This document shows positions 17,980 through 27,141 of a DNA stretch of 34,208 nt, piece after piece; within the stretch, counting starts at the first letter, position 1, and each line of letters starts with the position of its first letter. A program made the position numbers and the translations under genes. The stretch comes from Candidatus Rifleibacteriota bacterium (lineage in GTDB: Bacteria > Muiribacteriota > Ozemobacteria > Ozemobacterales > Ozemobacteraceae): the NCBI GenBank assembly GCA_905236865.1, contig CAJOQX010000353.1, forward strand, positions 1 through 34,208, in the 5' to 3' direction. The notes beneath the pieces are model-generated. The model saw only the letters and a program-made list of their open reading frames with translations, was not told the DNA's origin and made no database searches.

Positions 17980-18141
17980 ATGTTTGAACTAGCAAATCCA
18001 TCTGAAGAAGTTATTTATTTACTTTGTTTTTCTTTTGGAAGCAGTTTTTTGTTAGGAAAGACACTTTGCAGTCTTTATAATGAACTTATGAATTCTAAAG
18101 AAGAAAAAGAAAATAAGGCATTACGTTATATGAAACCTTAA
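17980..18141 (+). CDS. 53-aa small ORF of unknown function (not in ORF track)
   Basis: ATG at 17980 preceded by ATGGAGATAAG; MFELANPSEEVIYLLCFSFGSSFLLGKTLCSLYNELMNSKEEKENKALRYMKP*; terminator follows at 18176. Confidence 0.5.
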   Translation: MFELANPSEEVIYLLCFSFGSSFLLGKTLCSLYNELMNSKEEKENKALRYMKP

Positions 18142-18175
18142 ATTTAACTACAACTTTTTACATAAATGTTTTATG

Positions 18176-18210
18176 AATAGCCATACTATATAGTATGGTT
18201 ATTTTTTTTT
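18176..18210 (+). terminator. Rho-independent terminator
   Basis: AATAGCCATACTATATAGTATGGTTATT stem followed by a T run. Confidence 0.8.
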
Positions 18211-18250
18211 ATAGAAATATATAATTTTTTTAAACTATATTGAATTATGA

Positions 18251-18259
18251 TGGTATAAT
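18251..18259 (+). promoter_or_regulatory. Extended -10 promoter element
   Basis: TGGTATAAT matches TG-N-TATAAT; followed by AGGAGGG and the ATG at 18283. The -35 is poor. Confidence 0.45.
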
Positions 18260-18282
18260 AATAGAAACTAGGAGGGTACATT

Positions 18283-19647
18283 ATGAAAAAAAATATTAGC
18301 AAAACACTATTAGCTTTGGCTTTGGTGTTTCTTGTAACTAATACTTATGCTGGACCTTTTGATGAAGATGAAGATATTGTTGCAACAAAAGATAATACCG
18401 TTAAGGAAGAAACAGAAAAGCCAACAACAGCAAAAGTTAGTATATTATCTACTATTAGTAGTAAAGTAAAAGAAGGAATTAGTGCTGTTAAAAATGCAAA
18501 AGACAAAGTAGTGGACAATGCTTCTAGTCAAGCTGCAGATACTGAAAAGACTGAAAAATCAACTAATAAATCAAACAAAAAATCTTTTATAACAGAGTCG
18601 ATTTTTTTACCTGGTCATGAAAGTAAAGAAATGGTTTGCCAGGGCATAGCATATTTGCCAAGCAAAGTTATGGATGCTAACGAACAGGGTGATGGTAGCT
18701 ATTGTCAATATGTGCTTTTATCATATTACCCAAAAGAAAGCAAACAACCTTCTCAGATTTTAGTTGTAGACAGAAAAACAGCTAAACCTGTTAAACGTTT
18801 TTCCTTATACAAGAAAAACGGAGATGCCTATACTGGTCATGCAGGAGGTATTGCTGTAGCAGGAGAATATCTATGGGTTGCATCTGGATATAAGATTCAT
18901 GGCTTCAGTGTTAAAGAAATAATAGATTTTATTGGAGATACAAAAAAAGAAGCGAAAGCTGTAAAAGGACTACCAAAGAGCATGGATGAATTACCTGCCA
19001 AGAAACTTACTTGTATCGAATCTTATGGTGTAGATAGCAAAGCAAGTTATGTTAGCTTTGACGGAAAATATCTTTGGGTTGGCGACTTCACAAAAAAATC
19101 TTCAAAAGATTATCAACCGATAGCACATCATAATGCTTTTAAACGTAATTGTTGGGTTGCTGGTTATTTAGTAGACCAGAAAGGTCTTCCAACTTCTAAC
19201 ACTTCTTACTCTCTTAGTATAGGTGATGATACTTATAAAGTTAATAAGCCAGATGCAATAATAGCAATGCGTGAATCTGTTCAAGGTATGGCAGTATGCG
19301 GTGATTATGTCGCTTTGACAATTTCATTTGGTGCAACTAATTCAAAACTTGCTGTCTATAAGAATCCTTTAAAAGATAATGGAACTAAATTTACTTATAA
19401 ACCAGCTGGACAATCTAAGAGTTTTACTGTTAATAGCTGGGAACTTGCAGATAAAAAGAATTGGTTGAATACAAAAACAATTGCAGCAGGTGCAGAAGAT
19501 TTAGAATACGATGGTGATAATTTATATTTAACTTTCGAATGTTCTTCAAAGAACTATAATACAAAATGGAGACTAGCTAATCCTCTTATAAAGATGACAA
19601 AAGATTTTTATTTGATAGATGTCGAAAAGATAGCCTCTGAAAAATAA
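18283..19647 (+). CDS. Secreted protein of unknown function (possible beta-propeller-like)
   Basis: Signal peptide MKKNISKTLLALALVFLVTNTYAG; segments such as GGIAVAGEYLWVASGYKIHGF, VSFDGKYLWVGDF and GMAVCGDYVALTISF; strong Shine-Dalgarno. Confidence 0.7.
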   Translation: MKKNISKTLLALALVFLVTNTYAGPFDEDEDIVATKDNTVKEETEKPTTAKVSILSTISSKVKEGISAVKNAKDKVVDNASSQAADTEKTEKSTNKSNKKSFITESIFLPGHESKEMVCQGIAYLPSKVMDANEQGDGSYCQYVLLSYYPKESKQPSQILVVDRKTAKPVKRFSLYKKNGDAYTGHAGGIAVAGEYLWVASGYKIHGFSVKEIIDFIGDTKKEAKAVKGLPKSMDELPAKKLTCIESYGVDSKASYVSFDGKYLWVGDFTKKSSKDYQPIAHHNAFKRNCWVAGYLVDQKGLPTSNTSYSLSIGDDTYKVNKPDAIIAMRESVQGMAVCGDYVALTISFGATNSKLAVYKNPLKDNGTKFTYKPAGQSKSFTVNSWELADKKNWLNTKTIAAGAEDLEYDGDNLYLTFECSSKNYNTKWRLANPLIKMTKDFYLIDVEKIASEK

Positions 19648-19658
19648 CTTTTCAATAA

Positions 19659-19724
19659 GTTCAAAAGCAACAAAAAAGGCAATTTAATTAGATAATTAAA
19701 TTGCCTTTTTTGTTGCTTTTGAAC
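19659..19724. terminator. Bidirectional terminator: perfect inverted repeat with 32-bp arms and a 2-nt centre
   Basis: GTTCAAAAGCAACAAAAAAGGCAATTTAATTA-GA-TAATTAAATTGCCTTTTTTGTTGCTTTTGAAC between convergent genes. Confidence 0.85.
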
Positions 19725-19729
19725 CAAAT

Positions 19730-20608
19730 TTAACCCCAATTCATTTTTTTTCTTAAAACATTAAAAAAGTTTCGTTCTTTAAAAACAACTATGTGACTAG
19801 TTGTTTCTGATTTTACTATTTCTACAACATCATTATTAAGTAGTTTAAAATTTGATTGTCCATCAAGAACAAGTTCTACTATTGAATGAACACAGGCGAT
19901 TCTGCAGCTTAAAACTTCATTTTCTGCTGCAATAACAGGTCTTGCACTTAACATGTGACTATTTAAGGGGCAAATAATTAAAACATTAACCCATGGAGGT
20001 ACAATTGGACCACCAGCCGATAAAGAATAAGCTGTTGAACCAGTTGGAGTAGAAACTATCAGTCCATCTCCTTGATAAGTGTTTATCATATTTCCTGAAA
20101 TAGATACATTTATCTTAATAACCCTTAACATTGGAGCTTTTTGGATTACAACATCATTTAATGCAATGCCAGAATAAACTTTTTCACCATTACGATAAAC
20201 ATTGGCATGAAGCATCATCCTTGGTTCAACCGCATAATCACCTTTTTTTAATCGTCTTAATACTGTTATTGCATTTTTAGGGTCTTCTAGTGTCATGAAA
20301 CCTAAATGCCCCAAATTAATACCTGCTATAGGCAAATTATATTCAGAGTAATCCCTAGCCGCACTTAGGATTGTGCCATCACCCCCTAAAACCAAGAACA
20401 TATCCGCTTGATTTCTTAAATACTCCTCGTCAAAAACAAGTTCTGGCATAGAAACCAACTTTGCCATTGTTGGAGAAATACGGACATTTATTTTGTTTTT
20501 CAATGTCCATTTAAGCATAGTCTGAACAAGTGGGGGTAACGATTCTTTTGCAGGGTGACAACTAAAAGCTATATTTTTAACTGGTTTTTCCAACGATTTT
20601 TTTTCCAT
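19730..20608 (-). CDS. nadK: NAD kinase
   Basis: LVLGGDGTILSAAR, GINLGHLGFM, NDVVI, TPTGSTAYSLSAGGPIV motifs. Confidence 0.95.
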   Translation of the reverse strand: MEKKSLEKPVKNIAFSCHPAKESLPPLVQTMLKWTLKNKINVRISPTMAKLVSMPELVFDEEYLRNQADMFLVLGGDGTILSAARDYSEYNLPIAGINLGHLGFMTLEDPKNAITVLRRLKKGDYAVEPRMMLHANVYRNGEKVYSGIALNDVVIQKAPMLRVIKINVSISGNMINTYQGDGLIVSTPTGSTAYSLSAGGPIVPPWVNVLIICPLNSHMLSARPVIAAENEVLSCRIACVHSIVELVLDGQSNFKLLNNDVVEIVKSETTSHIVVFKERNFFNVLRKKMNWG

Positions 20609-20653
20609 TATAATAGTTAATTATTTCCTTATATGTAAGTAAGCAAAAACAAA

Positions 20654-21787
20654 TCAGTATGGAGGAAAGATTTCATAGTAACTTCTGCCACTTCGAATAG
20701 ATTTTGCAACACTTCTGGCTGAAAGTCCATAAACAGAACCTTTCTGACTTTCACTAATCTTGTCTAAGATATTCAAAGCAGCTTGTTTTTGCCCTTTTCT
20801 AAAATATAGATTTGCAAGTAAAAGTTGAGCATCAAGGTTATCAGGATTATATTTAAGACAGGTTTTAAGAGAATTAATGGAAGAATCAACTTCACCTAAC
20901 CTAAAAAGGGTATCTCCTAACTGAAAATGTGCTTCTGCCCATAAAGGATAAAGAATGACTACTTGTTCAAAAGATTTTAAAGCCTCCATATAATTTCGGC
21001 TAAGTTTTGCTTTTAAACCTGTGTTATATTCTTTAAAGACATTGGTAACTTCCGCATCTAAAGAAGTAAAAGAGCCATGTGCTGAACAAAAGACATCATT
21101 GTTTTTCCATGAATAAAATCCACTTTTGGGACAAACAGGAGCAGCTGTTAAAAGTCCTTCCATAACTAGTTTTGTTAAAGAAAAAGTATCTTTGCTTTTT
21201 GGATTTTTATCTATTAGATTTTCTTGTGCTCTTTTAATTAAAGACATTCCATGAGAACATTCCTGTTTATGTTTCAATTCTTCAAAATAGGTTGCTGTAA
21301 GTAGTTTTTCTTTTGAAACAGGACGTTCTTCTATAGGAGCAATAGGTGCATCTGTTTTCCCTTTATAAGAAGATTTATTATTTAATATTGGGTTTACTGC
21401 TTGCCTAGATTGTAACGTTTCTTCAATAATTTTTAAACAATTGTTGGCATATTCATCTTCGGGTCTAATTTTCAATACAGAATAAAATGTTTGTCTAGCA
21501 GATATTAATTGCCCTTGTTTTACAAGTAGTGCTCCTTTTAAATTCAGAAGTTTATAATTTTGTGGGTTAATACCAAGACCAGTAGCTATAGCTTTATTGG
21601 CAATTTCTATATCATTTTTGCGAGCAGCCGACAATGCTATAAGATAATAGGTGTCAGATCTAGGTGTATTCTTAGCATTTTCAAGCAAATCTCCTACTGT
21701 AACATTTGATTTTGGCGTAGAAAATTCTTGTGAAAAAGCTAATAAGTTAATAGATGCAAATATAAGAGCTATGAAATATTTTTTCAT
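20654..21787 (-). CDS. Secreted TPR-repeat protein with embedded pilin-like Cys motif
   Basis: Signal peptide MKKYFIALIFASINLLAFSQ; TPR units (e.g. WAEAHFQLGDTLFRLGEVDSSINSLKTCLKYNPDNLDAQLLLANLYFRKG); CPKSGFYSWKNNDVFCSAHG. Confidence 0.85.
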   Translation of the reverse strand: MKKYFIALIFASINLLAFSQEFSTPKSNVTVGDLLENAKNTPRSDTYYLIALSAARKNDIEIANKAIATGLGINPQNYKLLNLKGALLVKQGQLISARQTFYSVLKIRPEDEYANNCLKIIEETLQSRQAVNPILNNKSSYKGKTDAPIAPIEERPVSKEKLLTATYFEELKHKQECSHGMSLIKRAQENLIDKNPKSKDTFSLTKLVMEGLLTAAPVCPKSGFYSWKNNDVFCSAHGSFTSLDAEVTNVFKEYNTGLKAKLSRNYMEALKSFEQVVILYPLWAEAHFQLGDTLFRLGEVDSSINSLKTCLKYNPDNLDAQLLLANLYFRKGQKQAALNILDKISESQKGSVYGLSARSVAKSIRSGRSYYEIFPPY

Positions 21788-24120
21788 TGCTTGCTCGTTC
21801 TAGACAATCGTTTTCTCATAAGTTCAGCCCAACTAATTAAATCAGGATCTCCGACAGAATTAGCTACTTTTGTAAATTCTTTTAGAGCTCTTGGAGCTAG
21901 ACCTTTAGAGAAATATATTTTTCCAAGTAAGAAATGAACTCTTGAATCGTCTGGAGCAAGCTTTTCTGCTATTGAAGCATATTTGTAAGCTTCGTTTACA
22001 AAACCTAAATTCAGATTAGCATTTATAATAAATAGGTGAGCATCCAAATTCTTAGGTTCTAATTTTATTATTTCTTTATAACATCTCATGGCCATTTTAA
22101 GTTTGCCCATTTTTCTTAAAAGTTCTGAATAGCAAATCAAACCAGGAATATACTTTGGATCTAAAGCAAGAACTTTTGAATAAGCAGCAAATGCTTCATC
22201 TTGTATTTCTACACTTTCATAAGCTTTACCAATATCTAAATAAGCTTCAATATCATTAGGATTCTTTTCTATTCTTCTTTTTCTATTTTCGATTATTCTT
22301 GAGGCATCTGATTCTATTTTCTTTTGAACAGCCTTTAAATTAACAGAGATAGTTTGGTCAGTATAATCAAAACTTGCCGCTTTTTTGAAAGCTTTTAAAG
22401 CTTCTGCGAATAGTTTTTGATTAGATAAAAGAATACCTATATTATTCCATATACCAGCTTGATCAGGTGCTCCATTTGCGGCTTTAGTAAAAGCAACTAT
22501 AGCTTTATCGGTTTGTCCTGATGCTTGATAAAGCTTACCTAGTTCTAGCCAAGCCTCATAAGTAGCATTTTTATTAGCAACTAAAGCTTCAAACATATTT
22601 GTTGCATCATCTAATCTTCCCTGTTTTGCTATAGCATAAGCCATTAAAAACGCAGCATCGTAATTGTCTGTCTCTAATCTAAGTATTTCACTAGTTAAAT
22701 CCTGTAAATCTCTCCATCTACCAACAACTTTCAACGATTTTGCCAATGACATCATTGTGCCAACATTTTGTTGAAATTGTCCAGCCAATACATCTTGGAA
22801 TAATTCGATTGCTTTATTATGTTCTCCTTTACTAGCAACTACTTCAGCTAATTTTTCCAAAACGAAAGCATCTTTGGGTTTTAGACTCAAAGCCATAGAA
22901 TAGGATGCTATAGCTAAATCATATTTATTCAATTGTTGGTAGAATTGCCCTAAACGGCTATGACCATAAGAGTCAGTAGGATGTAAAATAGTAGCCCTTT
23001 TTACCTCCATTATCGCCAAATCAATTTTTCCCAAATCCTTATAAGTCATACCTAATTGGTAATGAGCGTAAGCATCATCAGGCAAAAGCTGTATCGATTT
23101 TTGAAACAATTCACGTGCTTCTTCTAAATTTTCTTTTGTTTTTTCAAGCAAACCAAGCTGATAAAAAGCTTTAGACATAAACTTATTAATTTCTAATGCT
23201 TTTTCAAAAGCTTTTCTGGCCTCGTTAAGTCTTCCTTTCTGCCTTAAAATAGTTCCGTAATACAGGAAAACTTCTGCATTGTTAGGATTGCGTTTGATAC
23301 AAGACTCTAAATTTGAAATCGCTTCTTCTGTTTCGCCTTTTTCTTCTAGTAATTGTGCTAAATGCAATGTACTAGCATAATCATTTGGAGATTTTGCCAA
23401 CTTTTCCTTTACTTCGCTAATTTCTGTAGTTATTCCATCTTCAAGAAACTCTGCTAATGTGTCATAATGCTTATCCGCACTTGGAGCTTTTGTTACTTGC
23501 TCTGGAACAGCTTCTATTGGGGTGCTATTGTCTAACTTAGCAATTTCTCCAGATGCTTTTGATGAAATTTCAATGTCTTTATCAGTTTCTTCTAACGAAG
23601 TTACAGGTGAAGCAACTTCTAAAGAAGAATCTTCGGGAAAATCGTTTTCTATTTTTTCAGGAGTTTCAACTTTCTTTCCATCAACAAGATTTTTTTCATC
23701 TATAAACCAAAAAGTTAGCTCTATTAAACCTAACAAAGCGATTATTCCGCCTATTAAACCAACAATGATTTTAATGTAAAAATATGATTCGCTCATTTTG
23801 GTTAGAAAAATGACTGCAAAAACAAAGAAACCCAATACAAGCATAATTATTGCTTTTTTAGGTGATGAATTATTGGTTTTTCTTAAAGATTGTTCGCTAA
23901 ACATTTCTCCTACAAGATCATCATGATTATTATCATTTGTTTCGGAATTTGCATTAGCTACCAAAGAATAACCGCATTGCTTACAAGCTATATCAGCAAC
24001 AGAATTACTATACTCACATTTTGGACAATTTATCTGTAATGTATGATTACAAGCTACACAATTGGTAGCATCATCAGTATTAGCCGCACCACACCCTGGA
24101 CAATTAACCATTTTATTCAA
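21784..24120 (-). CDS. Membrane TPR protein with two N-terminal zinc ribbons
   Basis: CPGCGAANTDDATNCVACN and CPKCEYSNSVADIACKQCG; two TM segments; many TPRs. Overlaps the next gene by 4 nt (ATGA). Confidence 0.9.
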   Translation of the reverse strand: MNKMVNCPGCGAANTDDATNCVACNHTLQINCPKCEYSNSVADIACKQCGYSLVANANSETNDNNHDDLVGEMFSEQSLRKTNNSSPKKAIIMLVLGFFVFAVIFLTKMSESYFYIKIIVGLIGGIIALLGLIELTFWFIDEKNLVDGKKVETPEKIENDFPEDSSLEVASPVTSLEETDKDIEISSKASGEIAKLDNSTPIEAVPEQVTKAPSADKHYDTLAEFLEDGITTEISEVKEKLAKSPNDYASTLHLAQLLEEKGETEEAISNLESCIKRNPNNAEVFLYYGTILRQKGRLNEARKAFEKALEINKFMSKAFYQLGLLEKTKENLEEARELFQKSIQLLPDDAYAHYQLGMTYKDLGKIDLAIMEVKRATILHPTDSYGHSRLGQFYQQLNKYDLAIASYSMALSLKPKDAFVLEKLAEVVASKGEHNKAIELFQDVLAGQFQQNVGTMMSLAKSLKVVGRWRDLQDLTSEILRLETDNYDAAFLMAYAIAKQGRLDDATNMFEALVANKNATYEAWLELGKLYQASGQTDKAIVAFTKAANGAPDQAGIWNNIGILLSNQKLFAEALKAFKKAASFDYTDQTISVNLKAVQKKIESDASRIIENRKRRIEKNPNDIEAYLDIGKAYESVEIQDEAFAAYSKVLALDPKYIPGLICYSELLRKMGKLKMAMRCYKEIIKLEPKNLDAHLFIINANLNLGFVNEAYKYASIAEKLAPDDSRVHFLLGKIYFSKGLAPRALKEFTKVANSVGDPDLISWAELMRKRLSRTSKQ

Positions 24121-24145
24121 GGCCTACTTTCTTGTATATATCTAT

Positions 24146-24556
24146 TTACTTTGTTAAAGATTCAATATTATTCTTTGAAGACAAGTCTTTATCGTATTCC
24201 TCATCAGAATAATTTGTTTCTCTCCAAAAAGAACTAATAGGTTCACCCATTATAGCCCCTATTAAAGAACTAATAAAAACAGCAAGATAAGCCGTTTCAA
24301 AGTCTATTAAATAATAAATTGCTGGTGAAATCAGAACACCAATTATCATTCCGACAATACACCCAATAATAGTAGATTCGTAAACAGCAACAAAAGCTCC
24401 AAGAGCAGAGCCTAGAAAAAGTCCTACAAAAGAGTAGGCTTCACCAAAATTTCTAGCTAGAACAGAACCAATAGCCCCAAAAGCTATTACAATTGTAACA
24501 ACCATTAGATAAGCTATCGTTCTAGAAAAATTGCTTGAAGAATTGTAAAAATTCAT
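24146..24556 (-). CDS. Small Gly/Ala-rich membrane protein
   Basis: Four hydrophobic segments, e.g. TIAYLMVVTIVIAFGAIGSVLA and IIGCIVGMIIGVLISPAIYYL; operonic spacing. Confidence 0.7.
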   Translation of the reverse strand: MNFYNSSSNFSRTIAYLMVVTIVIAFGAIGSVLARNFGEAYSFVGLFLGSALGAFVAVYESTIIGCIVGMIIGVLISPAIYYLIDFETAYLAVFISSLIGAIMGEPISSFWRETNYSDEEYDKDLSSKNNIESLTK

Positions 24557-24559
24557 ATT

Positions 24560-25312
24560 TTATCTCAAGATTGTTTTTTCGTAATAATATTTATTTTTTG
24601 GATTTTCAGCTATAAAAGTTGTCATTTCAGAAAGCATTTGATGGTTATTTATTGTTGCAGCTTTCAAACAGATTTCTTTTATATTATTAAGCATATTTTG
24701 AACTTCGTTATAACTACCGCTTTTCATCGGTTTAACTACTTTTATTACAGCTCTAACAGCATTTTTTGTACTATACTCTGGAAGAGAATAAATATCTAGT
24801 CTAACAATCTTAAAACCATTATCAGTCAAAGCTTTTGAAATATTGTTTTTGATTTGGTTCTTTGTTTTTTCACTTACAGGAGAACTATTTGCTTGAAAAT
24901 CCCCTTTTTCCTTTATGCTATTCCAAAAATTAGAATTCTTGTTTCTAACTTTGACAGACTGATCTTTCATATCACTTTTTAAAGATCTTGAAACTCCTAG
25001 TTCTTTTAGTTGTTCAACTGTTGAATCAACTTCTTCTTTTAGTCTATTTATTTGATTACGATGAGAAAATATATTAGAGTTTTCCTCATCTTCGTCATCA
25101 GTTATATATACACATATATCTTCATCATCATCTTCTTCATCATCTTCTTCTTCGACATCTGGCGAAGTAAGACCCAATTCTTCATCAACAAACTCGGTCA
25201 TTTCATCGCTATAGCCAAGATAATTTAAATCTCCTTCTGGAAATTCTGCAAAGCTAGCTCTTGAAAATAATAGACCAATTACTAATAAATAAACTATATA
25301 TTTTAACTTCAT
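24560..25312 (-). CDS. Secreted protein with acidic stretch, unknown function
   Basis: Start moved to ATG 25312 (MKLKYIVYLLVIGLLFSRASFAE), preceded by GGAGA; the track start at 25330 is a TTG. Acidic segment VEEEDDEEDDDEDICVYITDDEDEE. Confidence 0.7.
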   Translation of the reverse strand: MKLKYIVYLLVIGLLFSRASFAEFPEGDLNYLGYSDEMTEFVDEELGLTSPDVEEEDDEEDDDEDICVYITDDEDEENSNIFSHRNQINRLKEEVDSTVEQLKELGVSRSLKSDMKDQSVKVRNKNSNFWNSIKEKGDFQANSSPVSEKTKNQIKNNISKALTDNGFKIVRLDIYSLPEYSTKNAVRAVIKVVKPMKSGSYNEVQNMLNNIKEICLKAATINNHQMLSEMTTFIAENPKNKYYYEKTILR

Positions 25313-25359
25313 AATATTAATTATCTCCAAATTGTTTTATATATTATATTAGGAATTTC

Positions 25360-25860
25360 TTAAATTTTAAAGTCCTTAAAAGCATTTCTCAAATTTTTCA
25401 TTGTAACTTGAGGATCTTCAATAAAAATTTTTGTTCCAGAAATTATATCCACAAATCCTAATTCTCTTTCATAACGAGGTACAATATGTTGATGAACATG
25501 ACTTATGCTTGCTCCAGAGCAGTAACCGATATTGTAACCAATATTAAAACCTCCAGGATTGTAAAGTTTTTTTAGAACACCAATTGTAAAAGTCTGAAGC
25601 TTATGAATTTGTAAAACTTCATCATCTGAAAATTCTCTAGTATCAGTAATATGCCGAGTAGGGAAAAGAATAACATGACCTGATGTATAAGGGTAAAGAT
25701 TAGCAGAGATAGCCAATAAATCATTTTTCCAAATTACAAGATTGTCTACATCTGGATTATTTTTGTATACTTCGCAAAGAATACAATCTACTTTAGGACG
25801 ACTTTCACCTGTAAGATACTTTATTTTGTTTGGAATAAACAATTGATTCTCAAAAGTCAT
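25360..25860 (-). CDS. HIT family hydrolase (Ap4A-hydrolase/FHIT-like)
   Basis: HIT motif HVHQHIVPRY; N-terminal CILC. The track start (25926) is a TTG; ATG 25860 (MTFENQLF) preceded by AAGGAAA is more likely. Confidence 0.85.
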   Translation of the reverse strand: MTFENQLFIPNKIKYLTGESRPKVDCILCEVYKNNPDVDNLVIWKNDLLAISANLYPYTSGHVILFPTRHITDTREFSDDEVLQIHKLQTFTIGVLKKLYNPGGFNIGYNIGYCSGASISHVHQHIVPRYERELGFVDIISGTKIFIEDPQVTMKNLRNAFKDFKI

Positions 25861-25950
25861 TTGATTTCCTTGAACGGTATTAGAAAGATTCTCTAATATT
25901 TTAACAAAATCCTTGACCACTTTCAAGAAAGCCTTTATTTTTAGCTAAAT

Positions 25951-27135
25951 ATGGACAACAAAACACAAAAACTTCGAGTATTAAGAATCATAAGCCGAAT
26001 GAATGTGGGCGGTCCCTCCAAGCATGTTACGAATTTAACTTCTGACTTGAGAAAATATGGGATTGAAACATTGCTTCTTAGTGGGCAACCTTCAAAATCA
26101 GAAGGCGAAATGTTCTATTTAGCAAAAGATAAGAACATTAAATTGAAAATCATACCTTATATGGAAAGGTTTGTATCGCCTATAAAAGATTTAATTTCTT
26201 TTTTCATCATATTGAAAGAAATATATATTTATAAACCAGATATAGTTCATACTCATACGACAAAAGCTGGTATATTAGGTCGTTTTGCCGCTTTAATTTG
26301 TGGTGTTAAACATATTTATCATACTTATCATGGACACATATTTTATGGGTATTTTTCAAAATATATATCCTGTTTTATTATAGCTATAGAAAGATTATTT
26401 TCGAGATTTTCAACTAAATTAATAGCTCTAAGTCCTAATTTGACTATAGAATTAAAAAGAATAATAAAACCAGTTGATTATAAAAAAATAGTTACAGTTC
26501 CTTTAGGCTTAGATTTGAAAAAAAACCTTTCAACTCCAAGAATGCTTAATAGATGGAGAGAAACTATGGGTTTTTCTCATAAAGATATTATTATAGGTAT
26601 AGTTGCAAGACTTGTTCCTGTAAAAAACCATCAAATGCTTATAAATTCAATGTCAGAACTATGTAAAGACTTTTCTAATCTTCATTTAGCTGTTATTGGA
26701 AATGGTGAATTAGAGAATCAGCTTAAAGAACAAGTAAATAAACTAAAATTAGATTCTAAAATTCATTTTTACGGTATTTTAAAAAATTTGAATGAAGTAT
26801 ATTCTGATTTGAATCTAATAGTTCTTTGTTCAAAAAATGAAGGAACACCTGTTGTTTTAATTGAAGCCTTAGCTTCAGGTTGTCCTGTAGCTTCTACAAA
26901 TGTTGGAGGAGTTGCCGAGGTTTTAGAAAATGGAAAACTAGGAACTTTTCTTTCTAGTAATCCTAATGAATTTACTAAAGGACTACATAATATAATTAAC
27001 GATATTGCAAACAATAATTTTAAAGAATCATTAGATTATTCTGAACGTAAAAAAATCTGTAATCAATATTCCGTTGATAAACTAGGGAAAAATATTTATC
27101 AATTATATACCAACAACAGTAAGCTACTTATCTAA
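25951..27135 (+). CDS. GT4-family glycosyltransferase
   Basis: N-terminal ISRMNVGGPSKHVTNLTSDL; C-terminal GIVARLVPVKNHQMLI and SKNEGTPVVLIEALASGCPVASTNVGGVAEVL. Confidence 0.9.
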   Translation: MDNKTQKLRVLRIISRMNVGGPSKHVTNLTSDLRKYGIETLLLSGQPSKSEGEMFYLAKDKNIKLKIIPYMERFVSPIKDLISFFIILKEIYIYKPDIVHTHTTKAGILGRFAALICGVKHIYHTYHGHIFYGYFSKYISCFIIAIERLFSRFSTKLIALSPNLTIELKRIIKPVDYKKIVTVPLGLDLKKNLSTPRMLNRWRETMGFSHKDIIIGIVARLVPVKNHQMLINSMSELCKDFSNLHLAVIGNGELENQLKEQVNKLKLDSKIHFYGILKNLNEVYSDLNLIVLCSKNEGTPVVLIEALASGCPVASTNVGGVAEVLENGKLGTFLSSNPNEFTKGLHNIINDIANNNFKESLDYSERKKICNQYSVDKLGKNIYQLYTNNSKLLI

Positions 27136-27141
27136 GAAGAA

